This document shows positions 25,642 through 34,177 of a stretch of 64,000 bases of DNA, piece after piece (position 1 is the stretch's first letter; each line of letters starts with the position of its first letter). Location: NCBI RefSeq assembly GCF_051967575.1, contig NZ_JBQCJW010000005.1, positions 123,363 to 187,362 on the forward strand. The letters are read 5' to 3'. The position numbers and the translations under genes were made by a program. Source of the DNA: Solibacillus silvestris_B (GTDB taxonomy: Bacteria; Bacillota; Bacilli; Bacillales_A; Planococcaceae). The notes under the pieces are model-generated. The model was not told the origin of the DNA and did not search any database. It saw only the letters and a list, made by a program, of their open reading frames with translations.

Positions 25642-27108
25642 GTGCAAATTGGAGAATTGCTAAAAGATTGGCCGTGCACTATGAAGGGCTCCATCAGGGT
25701 GGAAATAAACCGGGTGGAAGATGATGCAAACCTTATTTTGCCTGGGGATATTTTTATCGCAAGAAAGGGAAATAAATCGAACGGTCTTTCCTTTATCGAT
25801 ATCGCTTTGGAAAAAGGAGCAGCCGCCGTTGTTGTAGATGATGAAACATATTTTAATGATTCTGATCTGCCTGTTCCGATTATTTGGGTGCCGAATTGTT
25901 TAAGCTTTATCGCATATGCGAGTGCTAAACTTTATAATTTCCCGGCAGAAGCATTAACGGTCATCGCGGTTACAGGTACGAATGGGAAAACGACTGTCAC
26001 GCATTTTATAGGGCAAATTTTGAAACAGCTCAATGAAAAATCAATGGTAATCGGTACGAACGGTGTTTTTATAGATGGGGAAAAATGCTTCCGGGAAATG
26101 GAAGCTTTAACGACATTGCAAGCGAAAAATATGCACTTCTTATTTAAGGAAGCATTGCGCCTTAAAATTCCTTACGTTATTTTAGAGGCATCCTCGATCG
26201 GTCTGGAAAAGCACCGCCTCGATTATTGCGATATTGATATCGGCATTTTTTTGAATGTTACAGAAGACCATATTGAAGACCACGGGAGCTTTGAGAGGTA
26301 TAAATTATCTAAACAAATTTTAGTGACATTGGCGAAAAAAAATATTATAAATAGCGATGACAGTATTTGCCGCTCGATCGGTTTGGCCACGAAAGGCAAG
26401 CGGATCTTTTTCGGTAAAGGCAGCCATGTCGACTTTTTTATGCAAATCCTAGTCGAGGGACCGTCATCAACGACTTGCTGTATTCAGCATAAAGATGAAA
26501 AGCATATCGTGAACATACCTTTGGCAGGTGACTATCAATGCAGCAATGTGCTTGCGGCGATAAGCTGTGTGATGCAGCTTAATTTTCCATTGGAGGATAT
26601 TTGTAAAGCGGCAGAAAATTTAATGCTGCCTGAAGGACGTTACGAGCGTGTTGAAAACAAATTAGGTTTATCGATTATCGTCGATTATGCCCATACACCT
26701 GATGCGATGAAAATGATTTTGCAAACATTGAAAAAACATACACAGCGCAGACTGATTGTCGTGTTTAGCTGCGGGGGGAACCGTGACCGCGCAAAACGCC
26801 CTAAAATGGGGATGATTGCTTCCATTTATGCAGATTACATCATTTTAACGACAGATAATGCCCGCGATGAAAGCCCTCAGCTCATTAATAAGCAAATTCG
26901 TGAAGGCTTTTCTTCAAAACAGCTTTATATCGAATGTTTAAACCGGAAAGAGGCGATTGAGCATGCCCTTAACTATGCACAAACAGGGGATACAATTGTT
27001 CTATTAGGAAAGGGGCATGAAAAAACTCAGCAAATCGGGCAGAAACAAAAGTATTTTTCCGACAAGGCATTTGTTCAGCAAATGGTGAGACAGCTTGAAC
27101 AACGGTGA
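25642..27108 (+). CDS. murE: MurE-type UDP-N-acetylmuramyl-tripeptide synthetase
   Basis: This 488-residue Mur ligase adds the third amino acid to UDP-MurNAc-dipeptide. It has ATP loop VTGTNGKTTVTHF near residue 105, EASSIGLEKHRL, NVTEDHIEDHG, and VDYAHTPDAM. At the residue-3 specificity site it reads DNAR (405-408) and GKGHE, so the Arg and Glu that hold the diaminopimelate carboxylate in E. coli MurE are kept, while lysine-type MurE has DNPA. Genes on either side match B. subtilis ylbC and ylbF, so murE has been placed in the ylbD/ylbE slot, and none lies in the dcw cluster. GTG at 25642 follows AAGGAG by 7 nt. Confidence 0.85.
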   Translation: MQIGELLKDWPCTMKGSIRVEINRVEDDANLILPGDIFIARKGNKSNGLSFIDIALEKGAAAVVVDDETYFNDSDLPVPIIWVPNCLSFIAYASAKLYNFPAEALTVIAVTGTNGKTTVTHFIGQILKQLNEKSMVIGTNGVFIDGEKCFREMEALTTLQAKNMHFLFKEALRLKIPYVILEASSIGLEKHRLDYCDIDIGIFLNVTEDHIEDHGSFERYKLSKQILVTLAKKNIINSDDSICRSIGLATKGKRIFFGKGSHVDFFMQILVEGPSSTTCCIQHKDEKHIVNIPLAGDYQCSNVLAAISCVMQLNFPLEDICKAAENLMLPEGRYERVENKLGLSIIVDYAHTPDAMKMILQTLKKHTQRRLIVVFSCGGNRDRAKRPKMGMIASIYADYIILTTDNARDESPQLINKQIREGFSSKQLYIECLNRKEAIEHALNYAQTGDTIVLLGKGHEKTQQIGQKQKYFSDKAFVQQMVRQLEQR

Positions 27109-27171
27109 TTCAACAAACATTGATTTTCCTTCCGTTTCTGTTATGATAAAGTGAGATTGGAGGAATATACA

Positions 27172-27618
27172 ATGCTCATGACTTCAGATTGGGTTTTTAT
27201 TTTAGATGAGGTCGATGAATTAAGTGCGATGATCCTTTCCTCTAAACAAGCGGAAAATTTGCGCCTTGCGAACAAGGCAGTATATGAGGATGCGGAATTA
27301 AGCGCACAAATCAAGGCCTTTCAACGGTTAAAAGATCAATATGAGGATGTTCAACGCTTTGGCAAATACCATCCTGATTACAATACAATTATGAAAAAAA
27401 TCCGAACAGAGAAGCGTCTGATCGATATGAATGAACAGATTGCGGCACTGAAATTGGCGGAAAACGATTATCAGGATCTGCTTGATGAGATTAGTATGAT
27501 TATCGGACGTTCCGTTTCAGAAGCTGTGAAAATACCTGTAAGCAATCCATTTTTTGCAAGCAGCTCTTCCTGTGGCACTGGGTGTGGCACAGGGGGCGGC
27601 TGTTCGTGCTCGGCATAA
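27172..27618 (+). CDS. ylbF: YlbF/YmcA family regulator YlbF
   Basis: This 148-residue helical protein carries a C-terminal cysteine cluster (SCGTGCGT...CSCSA). In B. subtilis YlbF, YmcA and YaaT form an iron-sulfur complex that promotes RNase Y-dependent mRNA maturation and, through it, sporulation, competence and biofilm formation. The terminal cysteines are the likely cluster ligands. ATG at 27172 follows GGAGG by 8 nt; a GTG at 27151 precedes the Shine-Dalgarno and is unlikely. A terminator follows. Confidence 0.92.
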   Translation: MLMTSDWVFILDEVDELSAMILSSKQAENLRLANKAVYEDAELSAQIKAFQRLKDQYEDVQRFGKYHPDYNTIMKKIRTEKRLIDMNEQIAALKLAENDYQDLLDEISMIIGRSVSEAVKIPVSNPFFASSSSCGTGCGTGGGCSCSA

Positions 27619-27639
27619 GGCGAAAAATGACGCTGCGAT

Positions 27640-27681
27640 AAAAAATATTGTTTTTCTCATAGAGAAAAACAATATTTTTTT
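27640..27681 (+). terminator. Terminator of ylbF
   Basis: AAAAATATTGTTTTTCT and AGAAAAACAATATTTTT form a 17-bp stem followed by T residues. Confidence 0.9.
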
Positions 27682-27694
27682 GCTTACGTTAAAA

Positions 27695-27816
27695 TTGATT
27701 TCCGTTGCGGGGGAGCTTTCGATGGGCATAGCTCTACACGAACAACGCTCCCTCTTGCTTGCTGTTCGAGGGCGCTGGAAAAATAAATGTTTAAAAATCA
27801 AAGAAATCAACGGAAG
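27695..27816. repeat. Second degenerate copy of the GGAAATCAA-type repeat
   Basis: This begins TTGATTTCCGTTGCGGGGG and ends GAAATCAACGGAA, so its ends are inverted. The left end equals the reverse complement of the right end of the 5.9-kb copy (TTGATTTCCATT). It has no coding content. Confidence 0.4.
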
Positions 27817-27886
27817 GTTCTGATTTTTTCCTCTAAGTTACCTTTCCCTAATTAAGGCGGACCACAAATTTCTGTTTTAATTTAGG

Positions 27887-28142
<256 letters not shown>

Positions 28143-28319
28143 TATCCGATGAACCACTTAATCTTATTTCCCGCCGATAAAAGGGGGCATGCTTCATCTC
28201 AAATAGGGGACATCAGTGTTTTTCAGCGTGTCGTCACTTCGCCTCAAATCCTCGCGACCTTTTTGGGAGATGCGGCATCTCCTTATCGACTGCGCAATAA
28301 TATAGCCCTTGAATGAATA

Positions 28320-28357
28320 CAGGCGCATTTCTTCAAGAAATGCGCCTGATTGTTTTA
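28320..28357. terminator. Hairpin at the end of the glycerophosphodiesterase relic
   Basis: CAGGCGCATTTCTT and AGAAATGCGCCTG form a 13-bp stem. The T-rich flank is better on the plus strand, but it lies where the minus-strand gene would end. Confidence 0.7.
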
Positions 28358-28374
28358 TTCTCATAAAACCTGTA

Positions 28375-29284
28375 TTACTGTGAATTTTTTTTGATGAGCA
28401 CTTCCGCAATGTCCGGACGATTTGTTACGATACCCATTGCGCCTTGGCGGATGACACGATTCATCGTCACTAAATCGTCAATGCCACTATAAATAGTCGG
28501 AACATTCAACTCGGCCAAAAACTTTACGAAGCGCGGAGAATCAAAATTGAAAACCCCCTGCTTTAAAGGAACGACAAATAAGTCCACTTTCGGATGATAC
28601 AGGTGGCCGAACTGGCTTGTAAAAGGAGGTCATCGCTTTTTTTACATCCCCTTCGCCAGCTCCTAATGCGATGCGGTTTTGAGCATATAAATTGAAGCGG
28701 TCGATTTGTTCGCTATAAGGGCTTGAGACGATAATTTGATATTGTATATCCAATTCTTCGATTAAGCGCCATAGTTTGGAAGGCATTAAACTTCCTTCAT
28801 ACGTATCCGGACTATCTTGAATGTTTACGATAAACAGCTTGTCAGGATAAGCTTCAAATAATTCGCGTAAAGTTACAGCGCATACATGCTGTTCACGGTA
28901 AGGGAAAGCACCGTCCAAGTCTTCAAAATTGTAGCCGATATTCAAATCTTTTAATTGTTCGAATGTAAAGTCTTTAATAAAACCTGAGCCATTAGTTGTG
29001 CGGTCTACGGTTGCGTCGTGAAAAGCGATGATTTCCTCGTCTTTTGAAAGGCGGACACTTACTGTAAAACCATCCACTCCAATTTCCTTCGCTTGTTCAA
29101 AAGCAAGCAAGGAATGTTCAGGTGCTAAGCCCGCCCCTCCATGTTGTGCGATAATAATTGGACGTTCAAACTGTAATGCTTCTTTTGATTCGCGTTTTTG
29201 CGGCTTCGAAATCGCTTTTGTTCCTGCCCATGCCGCAGCGCTTGCCGCAGCGATTGCTAAAGCAACTTTTGTTTTCTTACCCAT
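28375..29284 (-). pseudogene. Frameshifted glycerophosphodiester phosphodiesterase
   Basis: The gene is split by one frameshift. The first part (28541-29284, 247 residues) has an N-terminal membrane anchor, then AQHGGAGLAPEHS and FHDATVDRTTNGSG, the metal and substrate motifs of the GDPD family (HGG replaces the commoner HRG). The second part (28375-28587) supplies the missing C-terminus, with PLKQGVFNFDSPRF and the family-typical GAMGIVTNRPDI. The frames join smoothly if one base is removed from the run of four A at 28621-28624. A functional protein would be about 300 residues. It may be a real inactivating mutation or a sequencing error. Confidence 0.85.
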
Positions 29285-29529
29285 TAAATTCGTCCTCCTC
29301 TAACCGTACATTGTTCATTGAAAGTTATGTGCAATAAATTAGTGTTAAAAGCTTATAATAGTATGGAGTGCCAATGCCACTCTACTATTTTCCATTATAA
29401 CGGAAAACAAGTGCAACTGTCTAAACTCTGTTGCTATCAATTTACACATTTGGTATGCTTTTAAAGGATAAGATAGTATAGAAATCGCGAAAATTCACAA
29501 AAATTGATATAAGAAATGAGGGATTTTCC

Positions 29530-29802
29530 ATGAATGAAAGACAAGCTTTAATCATATACGTTCATCAGCTAAAACATGCGAAATCATTAAGAAAATACGG
29601 TCATGTAAATTTTATCTCAAGAAGATTGAAATATGTTGTGATTTATTGCAATCGTGATGAAATCGAGATGATTAAAAATAAAATACAACGCCTTCCATTT
29701 GTGAAAGACGTTGTGGAATCATACCGCCCATTTGTAAAAAATGAGTTTGAAAATGCAAAACCGGATAAAGCAAAAGAATATGACTATAAAGTAGGTTTAT
29801 AA
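29530..29802 (+). CDS. ylbG: UPF0298 / DUF2129 protein YlbG
   Basis: This 90-residue protein of the YlbG family is recognised by QALIIYVHQLKHAKSLRKYG and YVVIYCNRDE, with a KNKIQRLPFVKDVV segment. Length and position after ylbF fit B. subtilis. ATG follows GAGGGA by 8 nt. Function unknown. It converges on the next gene with only 8 nt between stop codons. Confidence 0.92.
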   Translation: MNERQALIIYVHQLKHAKSLRKYGHVNFISRRLKYVVIYCNRDEIEMIKNKIQRLPFVKDVVESYRPFVKNEFENAKPDKAKEYDYKVGL

Positions 29803-29810
29803 TCTCTACA

Positions 29811-30200
29811 TCACTGCATTGGTGGTATGTAATGATTTAATCGCAAAATACCAATTAGGTATTGATAAAATTGATTTTTTTCCGAAAAAATAGATGAGTG
29901 TTTAATTTCGAGAATGTTTTCACGCTGTCCGGCATGTAGGATAGCGTGTTTAAATATTTCGATTCGCTTCGACAGTTTTTCCTCGTCATATGGGATCCCT
30001 TCGCGGCAAATGTAAATCGGCATGAATTTGCTTTCACCTGATGGCTTAAATGCGACAGCAAGTGAAGCAACCGAGACACCATCATGATTGGCAGTGAAAA
30101 TGAACGCGTTATGGAACCGGTGCTCATTTGTTTTGATTAGTTCGCAAAGCTCGTAAATATCTCCATATCCTTGACCGAGTTCGATAAATTGTTGAATCAT
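29811..30200 (-). CDS. Conserved hypothetical protein (DUF7147-like)
   Basis: This 129-residue soluble protein has IELGQGYGDIYELCELIKTN at its start and PIYICREGIP in the middle. Similar Bacillus proteins have been labelled methylthioribose kinase, but it is far too short for that enzyme and shows no kinase motif. AAAGGA lies 12 nt before the ATG, a rather long gap. Function unknown. Confidence 0.75.
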   Translation of the reverse strand: MIQQFIELGQGYGDIYELCELIKTNEHRFHNAFIFTANHDGVSVASLAVAFKPSGESKFMPIYICREGIPYDEEKLSKRIEIFKHAILHAGQRENILEIKHSSIFSEKNQFYQYLIGILRLNHYIPPMQ

Positions 30201-30254
30201 TTTTTTAGCACATCCTTTCTATATAATAGTATCATGATGCAGGAGGACAGGCAC

Positions 30255-31670
30255 ATGAAAATTGCCGTAAGTATTTTTTCGTTTTTAGCAATACTGATCG
30301 GAACTGTACTTTTTATGCAGTTCCAAGTTTATTCGGATGAAGTAGGCTCCATTGAAAAGGGCTATAGTTATTCGCAGGAAATTGAAATTGTTTACCGTGG
30401 AGAAAGTTTGGATATACGGCAGCATTTCAAAAATCTGCCGAAAGAAGAGCTGACAATCGAATGGCCGAAAAGCTCGATCAACCCTAATTGTTTCATAGAA
30501 AATGAACACAGCTGTGCACGCTTAAGCGAGGACTCTGCCAAGTTTAAAGAGGGGGAGACGCGAGCACAATCGATTTCCTATGTTATACCTTTAAAAAATG
30601 GCTTACAATCACGCAAGCTAATGAAAAATGTATTTGCTACATTAAAGGATGGGAATGTTCAATTCTCAACAGTACATATTTCCACAGAGAGGGATGTTGA
30701 CGGACAGTGGGTAACAGGTTTACCGCTAATCGGTGAACAAAATCTGTCATTGGTCAATTATTCAATGTTTAGTGGCGAAGGCCCCGTGAAGGATCTTTTC
30801 TGGCAAGATGGCGAATTTAAGCTGCAAAATGACATAGGTGTTTTATCGATCTACTCAAGAACACCATTAAAGCCGGCGTTTTATGACAAATTGGAAAAAG
30901 TTAATTTTTTAAGCGAGGAGCATTTAGCCATTATTAATGGAACAAATGTAGATGGTGCGGAAGGTTTTCGCATGCTCTTTTTACCGAATGTGACCGTTGC
31001 GAAAGTACAACAAAAAGTTATAATTTCCCAGCTTGAAACATCATATGACTTTGGCGAGAGCCCGCATTGGTTGAAGGAATTGGTCGCATCGCACTTAACG
31101 GGCACTGTGTTCGGCAGCGAGAAAACGAAAGATGTTTCCGCAACGATTATTGCTCAGATGACAGATGCGCAATTAGCTGAATGGACGGAGCGTTTACGTG
31201 CTTTAGAGGGCCAAAGCTTGAATGCTCAAGTACTGGATGAGCAATTGTCTGAAGTGTTGGGCGCTTCGACAAAATACATTACAATGAATGTTCAAACAGA
31301 GAACTCATATCCGTTTTTATACAATGATCCTCGTGAATTGTATGTCAATTTGGATAAACAGCCTGCTATTCAAGTAGTTTTAAAAGATGGCGAAGTATTA
31401 TACGCGGCAGATTCTTTACTAAAAACTTTAGGATATGATGTAAGTGTAGGCGAAAACGGGTATTATGTAACAAGTGAGACCCGTGCATTCCGCTTCCCGA
31501 ATGAGCCAGGGTTTTATGTATTCAACCAACGGCGCTATAATACGGTTTCCCTCCCTGTAAAACAAGTTGCGGGACAATACTTTATTGAAGAGTCGTGGCT
31601 GCAGCGTTTATTTTTAGTGGAAATAAAGAAATCGGAAAATCGCATTACAATTACTGCACCTGGAGAATAA
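30255..31670 (+). CDS. Hypothetical extracytoplasmic protein with C-terminal stalk-like domain
   Basis: This 471-residue protein has an N-terminal anchor (residues 4-22) followed by a large extracytoplasmic part with a single cysteine pair (CFIENEHSC near residue 77). The last ~100 residues resemble the copper amine oxidase N-terminal-like stalk domain: VVLKDGEVLYAADSLLKTLGYDVS, a regular strand pattern, and a final ITITAPGE. I do not recognise the rest. ATG at 30255 is chosen because GGAGG lies 8 nt upstream; the reading frame is open further upstream but overlaps the divergent gene. B. subtilis has nothing equivalent between ylbG and ylbH. Confidence 0.75.
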   Translation: MKIAVSIFSFLAILIGTVLFMQFQVYSDEVGSIEKGYSYSQEIEIVYRGESLDIRQHFKNLPKEELTIEWPKSSINPNCFIENEHSCARLSEDSAKFKEGETRAQSISYVIPLKNGLQSRKLMKNVFATLKDGNVQFSTVHISTERDVDGQWVTGLPLIGEQNLSLVNYSMFSGEGPVKDLFWQDGEFKLQNDIGVLSIYSRTPLKPAFYDKLEKVNFLSEEHLAIINGTNVDGAEGFRMLFLPNVTVAKVQQKVIISQLETSYDFGESPHWLKELVASHLTGTVFGSEKTKDVSATIIAQMTDAQLAEWTERLRALEGQSLNAQVLDEQLSEVLGASTKYITMNVQTENSYPFLYNDPRELYVNLDKQPAIQVVLKDGEVLYAADSLLKTLGYDVSVGENGYYVTSETRAFRFPNEPGFYVFNQRRYNTVSLPVKQVAGQYFIEESWLQRLFLVEIKKSENRITITAPGE

Positions 31671-31680
31671 TTGACGATTT

Positions 31681-31757
31681 GACTTCTTTTCGGCGAGTGC
31701 TTGAACATCCGCTGAAATAGATGAATCCGGGCGTATTTACGCCGAGGCGAAATTGAT
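31681..31757 (+). repeat. Intergenic hairpin repeat, copy B (short form) before rsmD
   Basis: The left part (GACTTCTTTTC...CGCTGAAATAGATGAA) and right part (ACGCCGAGGCGAAATTGAT) match the two ends of the longer copy at 33960-34154. The middle is missing. The right end is palindromic (ATTTACGCC/GGCGAAAT). It ends 20 nt before the rsmD start. Confidence 0.75.
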
Positions 31758-31777
31758 TTGGAAAGTTTGGTGAAAAC

Positions 31778-32350
31778 ATGCGCGTTGTTGCAGGGGACAG
31801 AAAAGGTATGCCTTTAAAAGCGATTGCGGGAAATACGACACGCCCAACTACAGATAAGGTAAAGGAATCCATTTTTAATATGATTGGACCATTTTTTGAT
31901 GGTGGTACGGCAGTGGATTTATTTGCCGGCAGTGGAGGACTTGGTATTGAAGCGTTAAGTCGAGGGGCAGCGCATGCTTTATTTATCGAGAAAGATGCCC
32001 GCGCCTATCAAGTGCTGCAGGAAAATATTAAAAAATGCCGTTATGAAGACGTATCGGAATTATTCCGAACAGATGCGATGCGTGCGGTAAAGGCATTATT
32101 AAAAAGAGACATTGTTATTGACTATTTATTCGTGGACCCACCATATCATAAAAAAGAATATTACGATTTAGTTGAAGCACTTGTTGAAGGCGGAAATTTG
32201 GCGCAAGATGCCATTATTATGTGTGAACATTCCACGGAAGTGACGTTGCCCGAAAACTACGGCATATTCCACCTTGCTAGACAAGAAGAATATGGCAGTA
32301 CAATCATTTCAATTTATCGTCATGTAGAGGAAGAGGGAGAAATGGAGTGA
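31778..32350 (+). CDS. rsmD: 16S rRNA (guanine966-N2)-methyltransferase RsmD
   Basis: This 190-residue SAM-dependent methyltransferase (YlbH) carries VDLFAGSGGLGIEALSRGA near residue 45 for SAM binding and the catalytic VDPPYHKK near residue 128. It methylates G966 of 16S rRNA. The N-terminal RVVAGDRKGMPL matches the family start. The stop overlaps the coaD start (GTGA), giving the conserved rsmD-coaD pair. A copy of the local intergenic repeat sits directly upstream. Confidence 0.95.
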   Translation: MRVVAGDRKGMPLKAIAGNTTRPTTDKVKESIFNMIGPFFDGGTAVDLFAGSGGLGIEALSRGAAHALFIEKDARAYQVLQENIKKCRYEDVSELFRTDAMRAVKALLKRDIVIDYLFVDPPYHKKEYYDLVEALVEGGNLAQDAIIMCEHSTEVTLPENYGIFHLARQEEYGSTIISIYRHVEEEGEME

Positions 32351-32832
32351 CAGAAAAAATCGCAGTAGTGCCTGGGAGTTTTGATCCGATTACGAATGGC
32401 CATATTGATATCATTCGCCGTGCCGCAGATGTTTTTGATACGGTGTATGTCGCAGTGCTTAATAATTCGGCAAAAAAGCCATTGTTTTCGATTGAAGAAC
32501 GTACAGCATTAATTACAGAAGTGACGAAAGATTTGCCGAATATCCGCATAGAGACATCGTCGGGTTTACTTATTGATTATGCCCGCGAAAAAAAGGCGAA
32601 AGCGATTGTACGCGGTTTACGCGCCGTTTCAGATTTTGAATATGAAATGCAAATTACTTCGATGAACCGAGTGCTTGATGAAAATATCGAAACCTTCTTC
32701 ATTATGTCGAAAAACCAATATTCATTTTTAAGTTCAAGCATCGTGAAAGAAGTTGCCAAGTACGGCGGAAAAGTTGGCGAGCTCGTGCCGACAGTTGTAG
32801 AGCAAGCGTTAAAAGAAAAATTCAGCCAATAA
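32347..32832 (+). CDS. coaD: Phosphopantetheine adenylyltransferase
   Basis: This 161-residue enzyme converts 4'-phosphopantetheine and ATP to dephospho-CoA. The nucleotidyltransferase motif is GSFDPITNGHIDI (residues 9-21) and the second site is YSFLSSSIVKEVA near residue 122. IVRGLRAVSDFEYE is also diagnostic. It starts at GTG overlapping the rsmD stop, with GAGGGAGA upstream. Confidence 0.97.
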   Translation: MTEKIAVVPGSFDPITNGHIDIIRRAADVFDTVYVAVLNNSAKKPLFSIEERTALITEVTKDLPNIRIETSSGLLIDYAREKKAKAIVRGLRAVSDFEYEMQITSMNRVLDENIETFFIMSKNQYSFLSSSIVKEVAKYGGKVGELVPTVVEQALKEKFSQ

Positions 32833-32836
32833 TAGT

Positions 32837-32882
32837 AAAGCTTTTGTGCAGGGGAAATACTTTGCACAAAAGCTTTTTTTTC
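32837..32882 (+). terminator. Terminator of rsmD-coaD
   Basis: AAAGCTTTTGTGCA and TGCACAAAAGCTTT form a 14-bp stem followed by T residues. Confidence 0.92.
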
Positions 32883-33003
32883 GGGAATCATAAATTTTCG
32901 GGTTGGGAATAACTATAAACGATTTACCGATTTCCAAGCACAACACAGTTTAATAATCATCCTATCCGGTAAACGGAGCTGTTTGCTTCGCCAAGTCTAT
33001 ATT

Positions 33004-33882
33004 TTATAAAAACAATAAGGCAAACAGCAACGGAATAGCAATACTGTATATAATTCGAATCATAATATACGGACGAATTGCGATATGCGCAGTGCGGGCG
33101 ATGACAATGACTTGTAAGTGAATACTTAAACTTTGAGTTGTCAATAACAGCACCGTAAAAAACAGCAGCATGTCGCCATACGCATGTTGATGAAGCAAAA
33201 ATAAACCGTTTGTCATTTCGAGAAAGCTTGCAATACCGAGTTCCAAATAAGCGGGGATTGAAGGGAATACGACTTCGACACTATGTAAAAACACGTGATA
33301 GATCGTCGTGAAAAAGATAATCGTTGTCGCGACAATCAGTATAGTAGGAGCGCTTTCCCGAATGCTGCTCGTAAAAGGTGTAGGATCTTTTGGCGCTTTA
33401 TGGACTTCATGAGAAAGTGAAGGAACAAAAAAATATACAGCAATTAATAAAATAAATGAAAAGCTATGTAAAAGGATTAAATATTGCCAGCTGAACGTGG
33501 AAGATTGCAATAGGTCGCGACCGATAAATCCGAATAAAAAAAGTGGGCTTGGACAATGACAAATCCCCAGCAAATAGGCGGCTTGCTGTTTTGTGATCGA
33601 ATTGCGTTTCACGAGTTGCGCGATTGTTGCAGCACCCGTTGGAAACCCGCCAATTGCACTAATGCCATATGTTTGCAAAAAAACGGCAAACGGTGCATTT
33701 TTATAGGAATGCGTTAATTTTAAAAGCCAATTTGTCAATACTAAATACGGCAGTAAATACGGAAATAACGCTTCCATAAAAAGAGAAACACCGATGTCTG
33801 CACCTTCATGTGTGACTTCGGGGGAAAATAATAATAAACTAATAAGTGCAATGCATAAAAGGATTGTCCAAATAATTTTCAT
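33004..33882 (-). CDS. ylbJ: Sporulation membrane protein YlbJ
   Basis: This 292-residue polytopic protein is a shorter relative of B. subtilis YlbJ (about 408 residues), a SigE-controlled gene needed for spore cortex formation. Landmarks are FSPEVTHEGADIGVSLFMEALFP-like N-terminal sequence, GGFPTGAATIAQLV and LGICHCPSPLFLFGFIG. The start is uncertain. The frame opens at a TTG at 33936, but that codon overlaps a good SigE -10 (CATACAAT), so the ATG at 33882, just after AAAAGG, is preferred although the spacing is short. Confidence 0.85.
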   Translation of the reverse strand: MKIIWTILLCIALISLLLFSPEVTHEGADIGVSLFMEALFPYLLPYLVLTNWLLKLTHSYKNAPFAVFLQTYGISAIGGFPTGAATIAQLVKRNSITKQQAAYLLGICHCPSPLFLFGFIGRDLLQSSTFSWQYLILLHSFSFILLIAVYFFVPSLSHEVHKAPKDPTPFTSSIRESAPTILIVATTIIFFTTIYHVFLHSVEVVFPSIPAYLELGIASFLEMTNGLFLLHQHAYGDMLLFFTVLLLTTQSLSIHLQVIVIARTAHIAIRPYIMIRIIYSIAIPLLFALLFL

Positions 33883-33925
33883 CCTTTTCAATATTTTGTC
33901 ATTCGTTTGCTCAAATGCTACACTA

Positions 33926-33954
33926 ATTGTATGCAAATGATGATTAAATTAGTC
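33926..33954 (-). promoter_or_regulatory. Candidate SigE promoter of ylbJ
   Basis: The minus strand reads CATACAAT at 33933-33926, an exact match to the SigE -10 (CATACAnT). GACTAAT 14 nt upstream is a weaker -35. ylbJ is SigE-dependent in B. subtilis. Confidence 0.55.
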
Positions 33955-33959
33955 TTTTA

Positions 33960-34154
33960 ACTTCTTTCAGTGAGGCTCACACGCTCGCTGATATAAATGA
34001 ACTCGTGCTAAAACCGCAGCATTATGCGGCAATGCGTGAGTGACCCGCAACATGTGGGTCTAAAGTCTCCGGCGGATGTCATGGAATCGGTAAGATGTTC
34101 TTTGCGCCAACGCAAAGCCGAATCCGGACCCAATTACACCGAGGCGTAATTGAT
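33960..34154 (+). repeat. Intergenic hairpin repeat, copy A (long form) before sepM
   Basis: This ~195-bp element contains several potential hairpins: CCGCA/TGCGG, GACCC/GGGTC, TTTGCG/CGCAAA and, at the right end, CAATTAC/GTAATTG around CCGAGG. Its left, central (CTCCGGCGGATGTC) and right parts are each found again in the copies at 31.7 and 44.4 kb. It ends 23 nt before the sepM start. Confidence 0.8.
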
Positions 34155-34177
34155 CAATTTTGGGGGCGTTCTAATAA

